From contig CAJFNY010000006.1 in the NCBI GenBank assembly GCA_904395865.1, forward strand, positions 1 to 38,709: a stretch of DNA of 38,709 bases. The letters run 5' to 3'. How positions within the stretch are numbered: the stretch's first letter is position 1; every line of letters begins with the position of its first letter. Shown piece by piece: positions 1 to 9,279 of this stretch. The position numbers were made by a program, and so were the translations under genes. Origin of the DNA: an uncultured Oscillospiraceae bacterium (GTDB lineage: Bacteria > Bacillota > Clostridia > Oscillospirales > Oscillospiraceae). Below the pieces are notes generated by a model, which searched no databases, was not told the DNA's origin, and saw only the letters and a list, made by a program, of their open reading frames with translations.

Positions 1-115
1 CCGCGCCAAGTGCCGCCCGCGCAGCGGGCGGTTGCGCTCCGGCACGCTCTGCGGAGCAGCCTTGCACACATCCCCTCCCTCCGAATCCTTCGGCCAGTAC
101 GGTTTTTGACAGCCT
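1..115 (+). repeat. Modular hairpin repeat, copy A (truncated by window start)
   Basis: CCGCGCCAAGTGCCGCCCGC..GCGGGCGGTTGCGCTCCGGCACGCTCTGCGGAGCAGCC..TGCACACATCCCCTCCCTCCGAATCCTTCGGCC matches 7392-7629 and the reverse complement of 23983-24221. Confidence 0.9.
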
Positions 116-143
116 GCACCGCCCGCCAAAATACGACTCTTCA

Positions 144-174
144 CCGCCCTCCCGGCTGCGGGAGGGCGGCTTTT
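144..174 (+). terminator. Intrinsic terminator-like hairpin
   Basis: CCGCCCTCCCG-gctg-CGGGAGGGCGG followed by CTTTTCC. Confidence 0.7.
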
Positions 175-198
175 CCGCCGGTTATCGAAAAAAGCGTA

Positions 199-227
199 TT
201 GCTTTATCGAGGATCACGATGTAAGAT
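199..227 (+). promoter_or_regulatory. Candidate sigma70 promoter of the moa cluster
   Basis: TTGCTT-17 bp-TAAGAT upstream of the moaA GTG. Confidence 0.4.
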
Positions 228-249
228 AAGGGGAAAGGAGGGAGGCCCC

Positions 250-1188
250 GTGCGCGACGGTTTCGGGCGGCAGATCACGTATCTGCGCCTGTCCATCACC
301 GACCGGTGCGACTTCCGCTGCCGGTACTGCATGCCGGAGCACGGCGTCCCCAAGCTGCCCCGGGAGGCCATCCTCTCGGTGGAGGAGTGCGTGGCGGCCG
401 TCCGGGCCGCGGCGGCCTGCGGCGTGACGAAGGTGCGGATCACCGGCGGCGAGCCCCTGGTGCGCCGGGGCGTGCTGGACATCTGCGCCGGCATCCGGGC
501 CATCCCGGAGATCCGCGAGCTCTGCCTGACGACGAACGGCAGCCGCCTGGCGGAGCTGGCCGGGCCCCTGCGGCAGGCCGGCGTGGACCGGCTGAACGTC
601 AGCCTCGACACCCTCCGGCCCGACCGGTTCGCCGCCCTGACCCGCGGCGGCCGGCTGCAGGACGTGCTGGACGGCATCGCCGCGGCCGAGGCCGCCGGCT
701 TTCCGCTGAAGCTCAACGCCGTCCTCCTGGGCGGCGTCAACGACGACGAGATCCCCGCCCTGGCCGCCCTGACCTGGGAGAAGCCGTGGCAGGTGCGGTT
801 CATCGAGCTGATGCCCATGGGCCCGTGCGCCGCCTGGCCGGCGGCGCGGTTCGTGCCGGCGGAGGCGGTGCTCCGGGCGTGCCCGGAGCTGCAGCCCGAC
901 GGCTTCGGCGGCGTGGCGGAGCGGTACCGCTTCCCCGGCGCCCCCGGCTCCGTGGGCCTGATCCGCCCCCTGAGCCACCGGTTCTGCGGCAGCTGCGACC
1001 GGCTGCGCCTGACGGCCGACGGCAAGCTCAAGCCCTGCCTCCACAGCGGCGCGGAGATCCCCGTCCGGGGCCTTCAGGGCGCGGCGCTGGAGGCCGCCGT
1101 GGCCGCGGCCGTGGCCGCCAAGCCGGCGGCGCACCACCTGGCCTCCGGCAGCGAGTCCGGGCGCGACATGAACGAGATCGGAGGATGA
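250..1188 (+). CDS. moaA: GTP 3',8-cyclase MoaA (radical SAM)
   Basis: CDFRCRYC radical-SAM motif and C-terminal [25 protein letters not shown] start at 250 after a GGAGG-like SD; ORF track extends further 5' through repeat/terminator sequence. Confidence 0.95.
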   Translation: MRDGFGRQITYLRLSITDRCDFRCRYCMPEHGVPKLPREAILSVEECVAAVRAAAACGVTKVRITGGEPLVRRGVLDICAGIRAIPEIRELCLTTNGSRLAELAGPLRQAGVDRLNVSLDTLRPDRFAALTRGGRLQDVLDGIAAAEAAGFPLKLNAVLLGGVNDDEIPALAALTWEKPWQVRFIELMPMGPCAAWPAARFVPAEAVLRACPELQPDGFGGVAERYRFPGAPGSVGLIRPLSHRFCGSCDRLRLTADGKLKPCLHSGAEIPVRGLQGAALEAAVAAAVAAKPAAHHLASGSESGRDMNEIGG

Positions 1189-1192
1189 GACC

Positions 1193-1669
1193 GTGGACCC
1201 CCTGACCCACGTGAACGAACAGGGCCGCGCCCGCATGGTGGACGTGGGCGACAAGGCCGCCACCGACCGCCGGGCCGTGGCCGCCGGGCGGATCCTCGTC
1301 TCGCCGGAGACGGCGGCGCGCATCCGGGCCGGCACCGTGGCCAAGGGCGACGTGCTGGCCGTGGCCCAGGTGGCCGGCATCCAGGCGGCCAAGCACTGCT
1401 GGGAGCTGATCCCCATGTGCCACCAGCTGCCGCTGACGGGCGTGGACCTGCGCTTCGCCGTCACCGACCGGTCGGTGGAGATCGAGGCGGCCGTCCGCTG
1501 CCGCGGCGTCACCGGCGTGGAGATGGAGGCGCTGACGGCCGTCACGGCCGCGGCCCTGACGATTTACGACATGTGCAAGGCCATGCAGAAGGACATGGTC
1601 ATCGAGGCCGTCCGCCTGCTGGAGAAGTCCGGCGGCAAGAGCGGCGACTACCACGCGGAGGCGAAGTGA
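1193..1669 (+). CDS. moaC: Cyclic pyranopterin monophosphate synthase MoaC
   Basis: [16 protein letters not shown]...[12 protein letters not shown]...[22 protein letters not shown]. Confidence 0.95.
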   Translation: MDPLTHVNEQGRARMVDVGDKAATDRRAVAAGRILVSPETAARIRAGTVAKGDVLAVAQVAGIQAAKHCWELIPMCHQLPLTGVDLRFAVTDRSVEIEAAVRCRGVTGVEMEALTAVTAAALTIYDMCKAMQKDMVIEAVRLLEKSGGKSGDYHAEAK

Positions 1670-1670
1670 C

Positions 1671-2111
1671 ATGGGCACCGTTCTGTCCGTCAACATCAGC
1701 GAGCGCCGGGGCACCGTCAAGCACCCGGTGCCGGAGATCCGGCTGGAGGTGGGCGTGGGCATCGCCGGCGACGCCCACGCCGGCAGCTGGCACCGGCAGG
1801 TGAGCCTTCTGGCCGCCGAGAGCGTCGACACCATGCGCGGCTGCGGCCTGGAGCTCCGCGACGGCGACTTCGCCGAGAACGTCAACACCCGGGGCATCGA
1901 CCTGAAGTCCCTGCCCGTGGGCACCCGCCTGGCCGCGGGCAGCGCGGTGCTGGAGGTCACGCAGATCGGCAAGGAGTGCCACAGCGACTGCGAGATCCGC
2001 CGGCGCACCGGCCGGTGCGTCATGCCCACCGAGGGCATCTTCGCCCGGGTGGTGCGCTCCGGCACCGTCCGCCCCGGCGACACCATCGAAGTATTGGAGG
2101 CGCAGCCATGA
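1671..2111 (+). CDS. MOSC domain-containing protein
   Basis: GIAGDAHAG...GDFAENVNTRGIDL...IGKECHSDCEI MOSC signature. Confidence 0.9.
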   Translation: MGTVLSVNISERRGTVKHPVPEIRLEVGVGIAGDAHAGSWHRQVSLLAAESVDTMRGCGLELRDGDFAENVNTRGIDLKSLPVGTRLAAGSAVLEVTQIGKECHSDCEIRRRTGRCVMPTEGIFARVVRSGTVRPGDTIEVLEAQP

Positions 2112-3127
2112 AGCAGATCCCCACCACCGAGGCCGTGGGCCACGTCCTCTGCCACGACATGACCCAGATCATCCCCGGCCGGTTCAAGGGCCCCCGCTTC
2201 CGCAAGGGCCACGTGGTCACCGAGGAGGACATCCCGGTGCTCCTGTCCATGGGCAAGGAGTCGCTGTACGTCTGGGAGCTGCAGCCCGGCATGCTCCACG
2301 AGAACGACGGCGCCGAGCGCCTCCGCCGCATCTGCCAGGGGCCCGGCATGGCCGCCTCGGAGGCGAAGGAGGGCAAGATCGAGCTGACCGCCGAGCACGA
2401 CGGCCTCTTCCTGGTGGACACGGCGCGGCTGGACGCCATCAACTCCATCGACGAGCTGATGATCGCCACCCGCAAGGGCGGCACGGCCGTGAAAGCCGGC
2501 GACAAGCTCTGCGGCACCCGGGTCATCCCCCTGGTCATCGACGGGGCGAAGCTGGACGAGGCCGACCGCATCGCCGGCTGCGAGCCGATCCTGCAGCTGC
2601 TGCCCTGGAAGCTGAAGAAGGCCGGCGTCATCACCACCGGCTCCGAGGTGTTCAAGGGCCTCATCGAGGACAAATTCACGCCGGTGCTGGAGCGGAAGCT
2701 GGCGGACTACGCCATCGCCGTCACGGAGCACGTGACCGTGGACGACGGCATGGACCACCTGCTCTCCGCCATCGCCGCCATGCGGGAGAAGGACATCGAC
2801 CTGCTCCTGTGCACCGGCGGCATGAGCGTCGACCCCGACGACAACACCCCCGGCGCCATCCGCCGCAGCGGCGCCCGCATCGTCACGTACGGCGCGCCGG
2901 TGCTCCCCGGGGCCATGTTCCTGCTGGGGTACTACGAGGGCGGCCTGCCGGTCATGGGCCTGCCCGGCTGCGTCATGTACGCCGGGGCCACGATCTTCGA
3001 CCTGGTGCTGCCAAAGGTCGCCGCCGGCGTCCCGGTGACGAAGGCCGAGATCGTCCGGTACGGCGAGGGCGGCCTCTGCCTGGGCTGCGGCGAATGCCGC
3101 TACCCGGTCTGTCCCTTCGGGAAATAG
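2108..3127 (+). CDS. Molybdopterin-binding protein (MoeA/MogA-fold), Cys-rich C-terminus
   Basis: MoCF fold LLCTGGMSVDPDD...GLPGCVMY; ends CLGCGECRYPVCPFGK; overlaps the MOSC stop by 4 nt. Confidence 0.85.
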   Translation: MKQIPTTEAVGHVLCHDMTQIIPGRFKGPRFRKGHVVTEEDIPVLLSMGKESLYVWELQPGMLHENDGAERLRRICQGPGMAASEAKEGKIELTAEHDGLFLVDTARLDAINSIDELMIATRKGGTAVKAGDKLCGTRVIPLVIDGAKLDEADRIAGCEPILQLLPWKLKKAGVITTGSEVFKGLIEDKFTPVLERKLADYAIAVTEHVTVDDGMDHLLSAIAAMREKDIDLLLCTGGMSVDPDDNTPGAIRRSGARIVTYGAPVLPGAMFLLGYYEGGLPVMGLPGCVMYAGATIFDLVLPKVAAGVPVTKAEIVRYGEGGLCLGCGECRYPVCPFGK

Positions 3128-3217
3128 CACGGCTGCCGCGGCGCGGGCCATCCGGCCCGCCGCCCTTTGGCCACCGTGATATTTTACAAAGAATCACGAA
3201 GATTGGAGGAATGTACC

Positions 3218-4141
3218 ATGAGAAAGCCCATCGCACTGCTGCTGTCCCTGGCCCTGCTCCTGGGCCTCTGCGCCGGCTGCGCCTCGCAGACCACCGAGGC
3301 CCCGGCCGACGACGCGGGCACGGCCGACACGGCCCCGGAGACCGCGGAGCCGGCCGACACCGCCGAGACCGGGACGGCAACCGAGCCGGAGACCGAGACC
3401 GCCGCCGACCCGGTGGAGCTGATCGTCTTTGCCGCGGCCTCCATGCAGGAGACCATGGATGAGATCACGGCCATGTACACCGCCGAGACGGGCGTGCAGT
3501 TCGTCTGCACGTACGACTCCTCGGGCACCCTCAAGACCCAGATCGAGAACGGCGCCGACTGCGACATCTTCATCTCCGCCGCGCCGAAGCAGATGAACCA
3601 GCTGGACATCGAGGGCGGCGAGGAGAACACCGACGGCCTCGACTTCGTGGACCACGCCACCCGCCGCGACCTGCTGGAGAACAAGGTCGTCCTGGCCGTC
3701 CCCGAGGGGAACCCCAAGGGCATCGAGAGCTACGACCAGCTGGCCGAGCTGCTGGCCGCCGGCGACGTGCTCCTGGCCATGGGCAACGAGGACGTCCCCG
3801 TGGGCCAGTACACCCAGAAGATCTTCGCCTGCTACGGGCTCGATGAGGCCGAGCTGGCCGCCTCCGGCGTCCTGACGTACGGCTCCAACGTCAAGGAGGT
3901 CACGACCCAGGTGGCCGAGGCCACCGTCGACTGCGGCATCATCTACGCCACCGACGCCTTCTCTGACGGCCTGACCGTCGTGGACGAGGCCACGGCCGAG
4001 ATGTGCGGCCAGGTGATCTACCCGGCGGCCGTCCTGAACATCGCGCAGCACCCCGACGAGGCCGCCGCCTTCCTGGACTACCTGCGCACCGACGCGGCCG
4101 CCGCCGTGTTCGAGTCGGTGGGCTTCACGGTCCTGCCGTAA
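3218..4141 (+). CDS. modA: Molybdate ABC transporter substrate-binding lipoprotein ModA
   Basis: Signal peptide with lipobox-like LCAGC; VFAAASMQETMDEI...FVCTYDSSGTLKTQIENGADCDIFISAAPKQM. Confidence 0.93.
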   Translation: MRKPIALLLSLALLLGLCAGCASQTTEAPADDAGTADTAPETAEPADTAETGTATEPETETAADPVELIVFAAASMQETMDEITAMYTAETGVQFVCTYDSSGTLKTQIENGADCDIFISAAPKQMNQLDIEGGEENTDGLDFVDHATRRDLLENKVVLAVPEGNPKGIESYDQLAELLAAGDVLLAMGNEDVPVGQYTQKIFACYGLDEAELAASGVLTYGSNVKEVTTQVAEATVDCGIIYATDAFSDGLTVVDEATAEMCGQVIYPAAVLNIAQHPDEAAAFLDYLRTDAAAAVFESVGFTVLP

Positions 4142-4153
4142 GCGGGGACCGCC

Positions 4154-4822
4154 ATGGACTGGTTCCCCCTCTGGAACTCCCTGCGGATCGCGGCCATCGC
4201 CACGGTGGTGATCTTCTTCGCCGGCCTCGCCGCGGCGTACTACATCGCCCGGCTGCCGCGGCTCGTCAAGGGCGTCCTGGACGTGGTGCTGACGCTGCCG
4301 CTCGTCCTGCCGCCCACGGTGGCCGGCTATCTGCTGCTGCGGCTGCTGGGGCCCAACCGGCCCGTGGGGGCCTGGTTCCTGGAGACCTTCGGGACGAAGC
4401 TCGTCATGACGTGGTGGTCGGCCATCTTCGCCACGGTGGTGGTGGCCTTCCCGCTGATGTACCGGACGGCCCGCGGGGCCTTCGAGTCCTTCGACGAGAA
4501 CCTGGCCGCCGCCGGGCGCACCCTGGGCCGCAGCAACACGTGGATCTTCTGGCGCGTCCGCATGCCCGTCTGCCGCCAGGGCATCCTGGCCGGCACGGTC
4601 CTCTCCTTCGCCCGGGCCCTAGGCGAGTACGGCGCCACGTCCATGGTCGCCGGCTACACGCCGGGCCGCACCGCCACCATCTCCACCACCGTCTACCAGC
4701 TCTGGCGCATCGGCGACGACGCCCTGGCCCTGCGCTGGGTGCTCATCAACGCGGCCATCTCGGCCGTGGTGCTCCTGGCCGTCAACGCCCTGGAGCGGAA
4801 AACCGGAAGGAGGCGGGCATGA
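4154..4822 (+). CDS. modB: Molybdate ABC transporter permease ModB
   Basis: Multi-TM; LPLVLPPTVAGYLLL...ARALGEYGATSMVAGYTPGRT. Confidence 0.93.
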   Translation: MDWFPLWNSLRIAAIATVVIFFAGLAAAYYIARLPRLVKGVLDVVLTLPLVLPPTVAGYLLLRLLGPNRPVGAWFLETFGTKLVMTWWSAIFATVVVAFPLMYRTARGAFESFDENLAAAGRTLGRSNTWIFWRVRMPVCRQGILAGTVLSFARALGEYGATSMVAGYTPGRTATISTTVYQLWRIGDDALALRWVLINAAISAVVLLAVNALERKTGRRRA

Positions 4823-5880
4823 AGCTGATCGTCGACATCGAGAAGCGCCTGGGGGACTTCCGCCTGCGGGCCGCCTTCGAGGCCGGGGACGAGCGGCTGG
4901 CGCTGCTGGGCGCCTCCGGCTGCGGCAAGAGCGTCACCCTCAGGTGCATCGCCGGCATCCTCCGGCCCGACCGGGGGCACATCGAGCTGGACGGCCGCGT
5001 CCTCTTCGACAGCGCCCGCCGCGTCGACCTGCCGCCCCAGCGGCGGGAGGTGGGCTACCTGTTCCAGCAGTACGCCCTGTTCCCCAACATGACGGCCCGG
5101 CAGAACGTCCTGGCCGGCTGCCGCCGGCTGCCCCGGGCGGACCGGTTGGCCGAGGCCGACCGGCTCCTGGCCCTGCTGCGGCTGGAGGACGCCGCGTCCC
5201 TGCGGCCCCACCAGCTGTCCGGCGGGCAGCAGCAGCGGGTGGCCCTGGCGCGGATCCTGGCCAGCCGGCCGAAGGCCATTCTGCTGGACGAACCCTTTTC
5301 CGCTCTTGACAGCTTCCTGCGCTGGCAGTTAGAATTAGAGTTGACGGAGACGCTGTCCGCCTTCGGCGGGCCGGTGGTCTGGGTGTCCCACGACCGGGAC
5401 GAGGTCTACCGGCGCTGCCCGCGGGTCTGCGTCATGGACCGGGGCCGCACGGGCCCGGTCCGGGACATGGAGCGGCTGTTCCGGGACCCGGAGACCGTGG
5501 CCGCGGCGCGGCTGTCGGGCTGCAAGAATCTGGTACCCTGCCGGCCCGCCGGCGGCACGCGCATCGCCGTGCCCGCCTGGGGCGTCACGCTGGACTGCGG
5601 CCGGGAGCCGCCGGCGGGCACAACGGTGCTGGGCGTCCGCAGCCACTTCATCGGCCCCGGGCGCGCCGAAAACGCCTTCCCCTGCCGCGTGACGGAGGTG
5701 GTGGAGAGCGTGTTCTCCACGGTCGTCCTGGTGCGGCCGGAGGCGGCCGCCGCGGACAGCGCGCCCATCCGTCTGGAACTGGAAAAGGACGTCTGGCAGC
5801 AGTACGCGGGGCAGGACCGGCTGACGGTCGGCGTTGCGCCGGCGGACCTGCTGCTGCTGCGGGAGGAGGATGCGCAATGA
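4819..5880 (+). CDS. modC: Molybdate ABC transporter ATP-binding protein ModC
   Basis: Walker A GASGCGKS, LSGGQQQR signature, LLDEPFSALD; overlaps modB by 4 nt; C-terminal regulatory domain. Confidence 0.9.
   Translation: MKLIVDIEKRLGDFRLRAAFEAGDERLALLGASGCGKSVTLRCIAGILRPDRGHIELDGRVLFDSARRVDLPPQRREVGYLFQQYALFPNMTARQNVLAGCRRLPRADRLAEADRLLALLRLEDAASLRPHQLSGGQQQRVALARILASRPKAILLDEPFSALDSFLRWQLELELTETLSAFGGPVVWVSHDRDEVYRRCPRVCVMDRGRTGPVRDMERLFRDPETVAAARLSGCKNLVPCRPAGGTRIAVPAWGVTLDCGREPPAGTTVLGVRSHFIGPGRAENAFPCRVTEVVESVFSTVVLVRPEAAAADSAPIRLELEKDVWQQYAGQDRLTVGVAPADLLLLREEDAQ
5306..5335 (+). promoter_or_regulatory. Candidate internal promoter in modC
   Basis: TTGACA-18 bp-TAGAAT in an AT-rich patch with consecutive TTA/TTA/TTG leucine codons. 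Confidence 0.4.
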
Positions 5881-6380
5881 CGTACGAGGCAGTGGTCATC
5901 ACCGTCAGCGACCGGGGCTACTGGGGCCAGCGGGAGGACCGCAGCGGCCCGGTGGTGGCGGAGCTGCTGACGGAGGCCGGCTACACGGTCTGCCAGCAGA
6001 CCATCGTTCAGGACGAGCAGGGGCAGATCGAAAAGCTGCTCATCGACGCGGCCGACCGGCTGGACGCGGCTCTGGTGGTGACGGTGGGAGGCACCGGCTT
6101 CTCCCCCCGGGACGTGACGCCGGAGGCCACGGCGGCCGTCTGCGCGCGCATGGCGCCGGGCATCCCCGAGGCCATGCGGGCGGCCAGCCTGGCCGTGACG
6201 CCCCGGGCCATGCTGACCCGGGCCGCGGCGGGCATCCGCGGGCGGACGCTGATCGTCAACGTGCCCGGCAGCCCCAAGGCGGCCCGGGAGAACCTGTCGG
6301 CCGTCCTGCCGACGCTGGCCCACGGCCTGGACATGCTCCGCGGCGGCCCGGCCGACTGCGCCGCCGAGGTGCGGCCGTGA
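5877..6380 (+). CDS. MogA/MoaB family molybdenum cofactor biosynthesis protein
   Basis: VITVSDRG...VVTVGGTGFSPRDVTPEAT...RAAAGIRGRTLIVNVPGSPKAARENL. Confidence 0.92.
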   Translation: MTYEAVVITVSDRGYWGQREDRSGPVVAELLTEAGYTVCQQTIVQDEQGQIEKLLIDAADRLDAALVVTVGGTGFSPRDVTPEATAAVCARMAPGIPEAMRAASLAVTPRAMLTRAAAGIRGRTLIVNVPGSPKAARENLSAVLPTLAHGLDMLRGGPADCAAEVRP

Positions 6381-7330
6381 CGCCGCGGACGCCGGAGGCC
6401 GTCCGGGCCGACCTGGCCCGGGCGGCGGACGATCAGGCCCGCTGGCAGAAGGAGACGGCCGCCCGGGACGCCCTGCTCCGGGAGCGCCACGCCCGGGAGC
6501 GGGCGCTGCTGGAGGCCGAGGCCGCCCTCTCCAGAGAGCGGCGGGACGTGGACCGGCTCTCGTCGGTCAGCCTGGCGTCGCTGCTGGCCGCCCTGAAGGG
6601 CGACCGGGCCGACCGGCTGGAGCGGGAGCAGGCGGAGGCTTTGGCCGCCTGCCTGCGGCGGGACCAGGCCCAGGCCGACCTGGCCGACATCGACCGGCGG
6701 CTGCTGGCCGCGGAGTCGGCCCTGCAGCGGCTGGGCTTCCCCGCCGGCCGGGTGACGGCCCTGGAGGCGGAGCTGGCCGAGGCCATTGCGGCGGCCGGCG
6801 GCCCCGCGGCGGCGCAGCTGGCGTCGCTGGAGGCGGAGCTGGCCGGCGTGCAGGCCCGGCAGAAGGAGCTGGAGGAGGCCGAAGCCGCCGGCCGCGCGGC
6901 CCTGCAGGCCCTGGACCAGATGGCCGACGCCCTCAGTGAGGCCGGCGGCCTGGGCCAGTGGGATCTGCTGGGCGGCGGCATGCTCGTCTCCCTGGCCAAG
7001 CGGGACGCTCTGGACCGGGCCCGGTCCGCGGCGGACCGGGTGCAGGCGGCCCTGCGGTCGTTCCGCGCGGAGCTGGCCGACGTGGCGCCCGCCGCCCGGG
7101 CCCCGGAGGCCCCGGCCGACGACTTCACGGCCTTCGCCGACTGGTTCTTCGACAATCTCTTCACCGACCTGGCCGTCCAGCGGCGGATCCGGGACTCCGA
7201 GTCCGGCGTCTCCCGCGCCCGGGCCGCCGTGGAGCAGGCCCTGGGCCGCCTGGCGTCCCTGCGGGACGCCCAGACGCAGCGGCTGGCCGCGCTCCGCTCC
7301 CGGCGCACGGCGCTGCTGCGCGACTTCTGA
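6377..7330 (+). CDS. Coiled-coil hypothetical protein at the end of the Moco/mod operon
   Basis: GTG start overlapping the mogA-like stop; Ala/Arg/Glu-rich heptad-like sequence; no TM segments. Confidence 0.75.
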   Translation: MTPRTPEAVRADLARAADDQARWQKETAARDALLRERHARERALLEAEAALSRERRDVDRLSSVSLASLLAALKGDRADRLEREQAEALAACLRRDQAQADLADIDRRLLAAESALQRLGFPAGRVTALEAELAEAIAAAGGPAAAQLASLEAELAGVQARQKELEEAEAAGRAALQALDQMADALSEAGGLGQWDLLGGGMLVSLAKRDALDRARSAADRVQAALRSFRAELADVAPAARAPEAPADDFTAFADWFFDNLFTDLAVQRRIRDSESGVSRARAAVEQALGRLASLRDAQTQRLAALRSRRTALLRDF

Positions 7331-7363
7331 ATCGAGCCCCGCCGGCCCGGCAGGGCAGTAAAT

Positions 7364-7391
7364 GGCGCCCGCGGAAGGAACCGCGGGCGCC
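7364..7391 (+). terminator. Hairpin flanking repeat copy B (left)
   Basis: GGCGCCCGCGG-aaggaa-CCGCGGGCGCC. Confidence 0.6.
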
Positions 7392-7629
7392 GTCAGCTTG
7401 TCAAAAAAGTCTCTTACGAGAATTTTTTGACAAGCTGCTCACGAATTTGCAACTTCAAGAAGTTGCAAATTCGGGTTTGATTGAACGCGCAGGGGAACCC
7501 TGACGGTTCCGCCTCCGCGCTAAGTGCCGCCCGCCCTGCGGGCGGTTGCGCTCCGGCACGCTCTGCGGAGCAGCCTGCACACATCCCCTCCCTCCGAATC
7601 CTTCGGCCGGAGCGGTTTATCGACAATCC
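7392..7629 (+). repeat. Modular hairpin repeat, copy B (complete)
   Basis: About 238 bp; contains AGCTTGTCAAAAAA..TTTTTTGACAAGCT, CGAATTTGCAACTT..AAGTTGCAAATTCG, GGAACC..GGTTCC, CCGCCCGC..GCGGGCGG, GCTCCG..CGGAGC and CCGAATCCTTCGG hairpins. Confidence 0.95.
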
Positions 7630-7662
7630 ATGGCCCCCGCGTGCGCTGCACGCGGGGGCCAT
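7630..7662 (-). terminator. Hairpin flanking repeat copy B (right), 3' of dnaJ-like gene
   Basis: ATGGCCCCCGCGTGC-gct-GCACGCGGGGGCCAT. Confidence 0.65.
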
Positions 7663-7667
7663 TTCGT

Positions 7668-8366
7668 TCAACAGTAGTAAAATCCCCAGGGGTTGCAGCA
7701 GTAGCCGAAATTGCTGCACAGGCACAGGGCCAGGCACAGCTTGCCCACGCCGGGCGAGACGGACGTGAACGTCCGCTGGTGCTGCTGGTAGACGCGGCCC
7801 GTCTGCTGCAGCTGCTCCAGCGCCTGGCGGTACTGGCCGTTGTCCGGCTCCATCTGGACGGCGCGGCGGGCGTGGTCCAGGGCCGTCATCCGGTTGCCGA
7901 CGCCGGAGTTGGCCAGGGCGCTCAGGTAGTACCACCGGGCCGTCCGGTCCGCCGACGCCACGCCCGACAGGGCGTTGATCGCCTCCTGGTACCGCCCGTA
8001 GCGCAGGTAGTTCTCCGCCGCCTGCATCTCCGGCGGCGTCGTCCGGCGGTACGCCTCCTCCTGGCGGCGCTGGGCCTCGTACCAGGCCGAGAACGGGTCG
8101 CCGTAGCCGCCGCCGAAGGGATTCCCGTACGGGTTCCCGTACGGATCTCCGCCGCCGTAGCCGGCGCTCTGGGTCTGGCGGTACTTGTCCGGGTTCTTGA
8201 TCTGGTCGTACGCCTCGTTGATCTCGTTCATCTTGCGGGCCGCCGCCTCGTCGCCGGGGTTCATGTCCGGATGGTACTTCTTGGCCAGCCGACGGTAGGC
8301 CTTTTTGATTTCCTCGTCGGACGCGTCGGGTGACACGCCCAGGACCTTATAGGGATCCGGAACCAT
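7668..8366 (-). CDS. DnaJ-domain (J-domain) protein with C-terminal helical/TPR-like region
   Basis: [40 protein letters not shown]-domain with HPD. Confidence 0.92.
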   Translation of the reverse strand: MVPDPYKVLGVSPDASDEEIKKAYRRLAKKYHPDMNPGDEAAARKMNEINEAYDQIKNPDKYRQTQSAGYGGGDPYGNPYGNPFGGGYGDPFSAWYEAQRRQEEAYRRTTPPEMQAAENYLRYGRYQEAINALSGVASADRTARWYYLSALANSGVGNRMTALDHARRAVQMEPDNGQYRQALEQLQQTGRVYQQHQRTFTSVSPGVGKLCLALCLCSNFGYCCNPWGFYYC

Positions 8367-9210
8367 GGGGATCTCCTCCAGTTTCGTTGGCAGTCTTTTT
8401 GGCCTCCGCGGCCCGCAGCCGCGCCCACACGCCGGCGTACAGGACGCTCCGCAGCAGCGCCGCGTCCTGCACCAGGGGCAGCCGCTCGAAGGCCGCGGTG
8501 CACTCCCCCAGGAGCATCGTCAGCTCGTCGGTGAACGCCGACGGCGCCCGGCCGGCCCCCAGCTCCGAGAGCGGGTTGTACCGGCCCCGCCGCGTGTCCT
8601 CCGGCAGGTCGAGCACCGCGTCGAGGATGTAGACGAAGCGGCCCAGGCCCTCGCCCACGGTCCGCAGCTCGCCGGCCCAGTGGTCGTCCGGGTCCCAGAC
8701 GAAGATCTCGCCCAGGAGCCGCCCGAAGGCGTTGGCCGCCCGGTCCGGGTCCGGGACGCCGCCGCGCTCCAGCCCGCCCAGCTCCGCCAGCCCCGCGGCC
8801 ACCGCCGCCGCCTGGCGCGGATACCGCTCGGCCGCCGCCCGGCCGGGGCCGCGGAACAGCCGCGCCAGGGCCAGCTTCGGCAGGCTCCGGTCGTCCCGCC
8901 AGTCGTCCAGGCAGTTCTCGTGGGCCAGCAGGACGTTCATGGCCGCGCCGTAGTCGGTGAAGGGGCTGCGCCACCACGGCTGGGGCCGGAGCGGGTGGAC
9001 GGGGCAGCGGCTCTCCCCCGCCGTCTCCTCCGGCTCGTACAGCGACGTCAGCAGCACCACCAGGAAGGTCATGTCGTACGTCAGGGACAGGCGGCTGGCC
9101 TGGGAGCACCGGTCCCCCAGGGCGCGGCAGAGGCCGCAGTAGGCCGCCCGGTATCGCCGCCGCTGGTCCTCGTCCAGCTGCGCCGGGTCGGCGACCACGT
9201 ATCCGAACAC
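8347..9210 (-). CDS. DUF5685-like family protein
   Basis: [43 protein letters not shown]; 3' end overlaps the J-domain gene start. Confidence 0.8.
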   Translation of the reverse strand: MFGYVVADPAQLDEDQRRRYRAAYCGLCRALGDRCSQASRLSLTYDMTFLVVLLTSLYEPEETAGESRCPVHPLRPQPWWRSPFTDYGAAMNVLLAHENCLDDWRDDRSLPKLALARLFRGPGRAAAERYPRQAAAVAAGLAELGGLERGGVPDPDRAANAFGRLLGEIFVWDPDDHWAGELRTVGEGLGRFVYILDAVLDLPEDTRRGRYNPLSELGAGRAPSAFTDELTMLLGECTAAFERLPLVQDAALLRSVLYAGVWARLRAAEAKKTANETGGDPHGSGSL

Positions 9211-9279
9211 GCAAACCCTCCCTATGGTACGGATTTTACACCATCATACGGCATAATTGTTACAGAAGTATAAAGAATC

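Noticed and set aside
3170-3200. CGTGAT-N12-ATCACG inverted repeat upstream of modA as a ModE-like operator
   Set aside because: Only 6-bp arms and it does not resemble the known ModE box; insufficient support.
7481-7768. Small ORFs inside the repeats (MNAQGNPDGSAS..SAEQPAHIPSLRILRP, and related translations in copies D and E)
   Set aside because: Similarity follows from the repeated DNA; stems, loops and lengths vary without frame preservation across modules, and no good SD was evident. Likely spurious.
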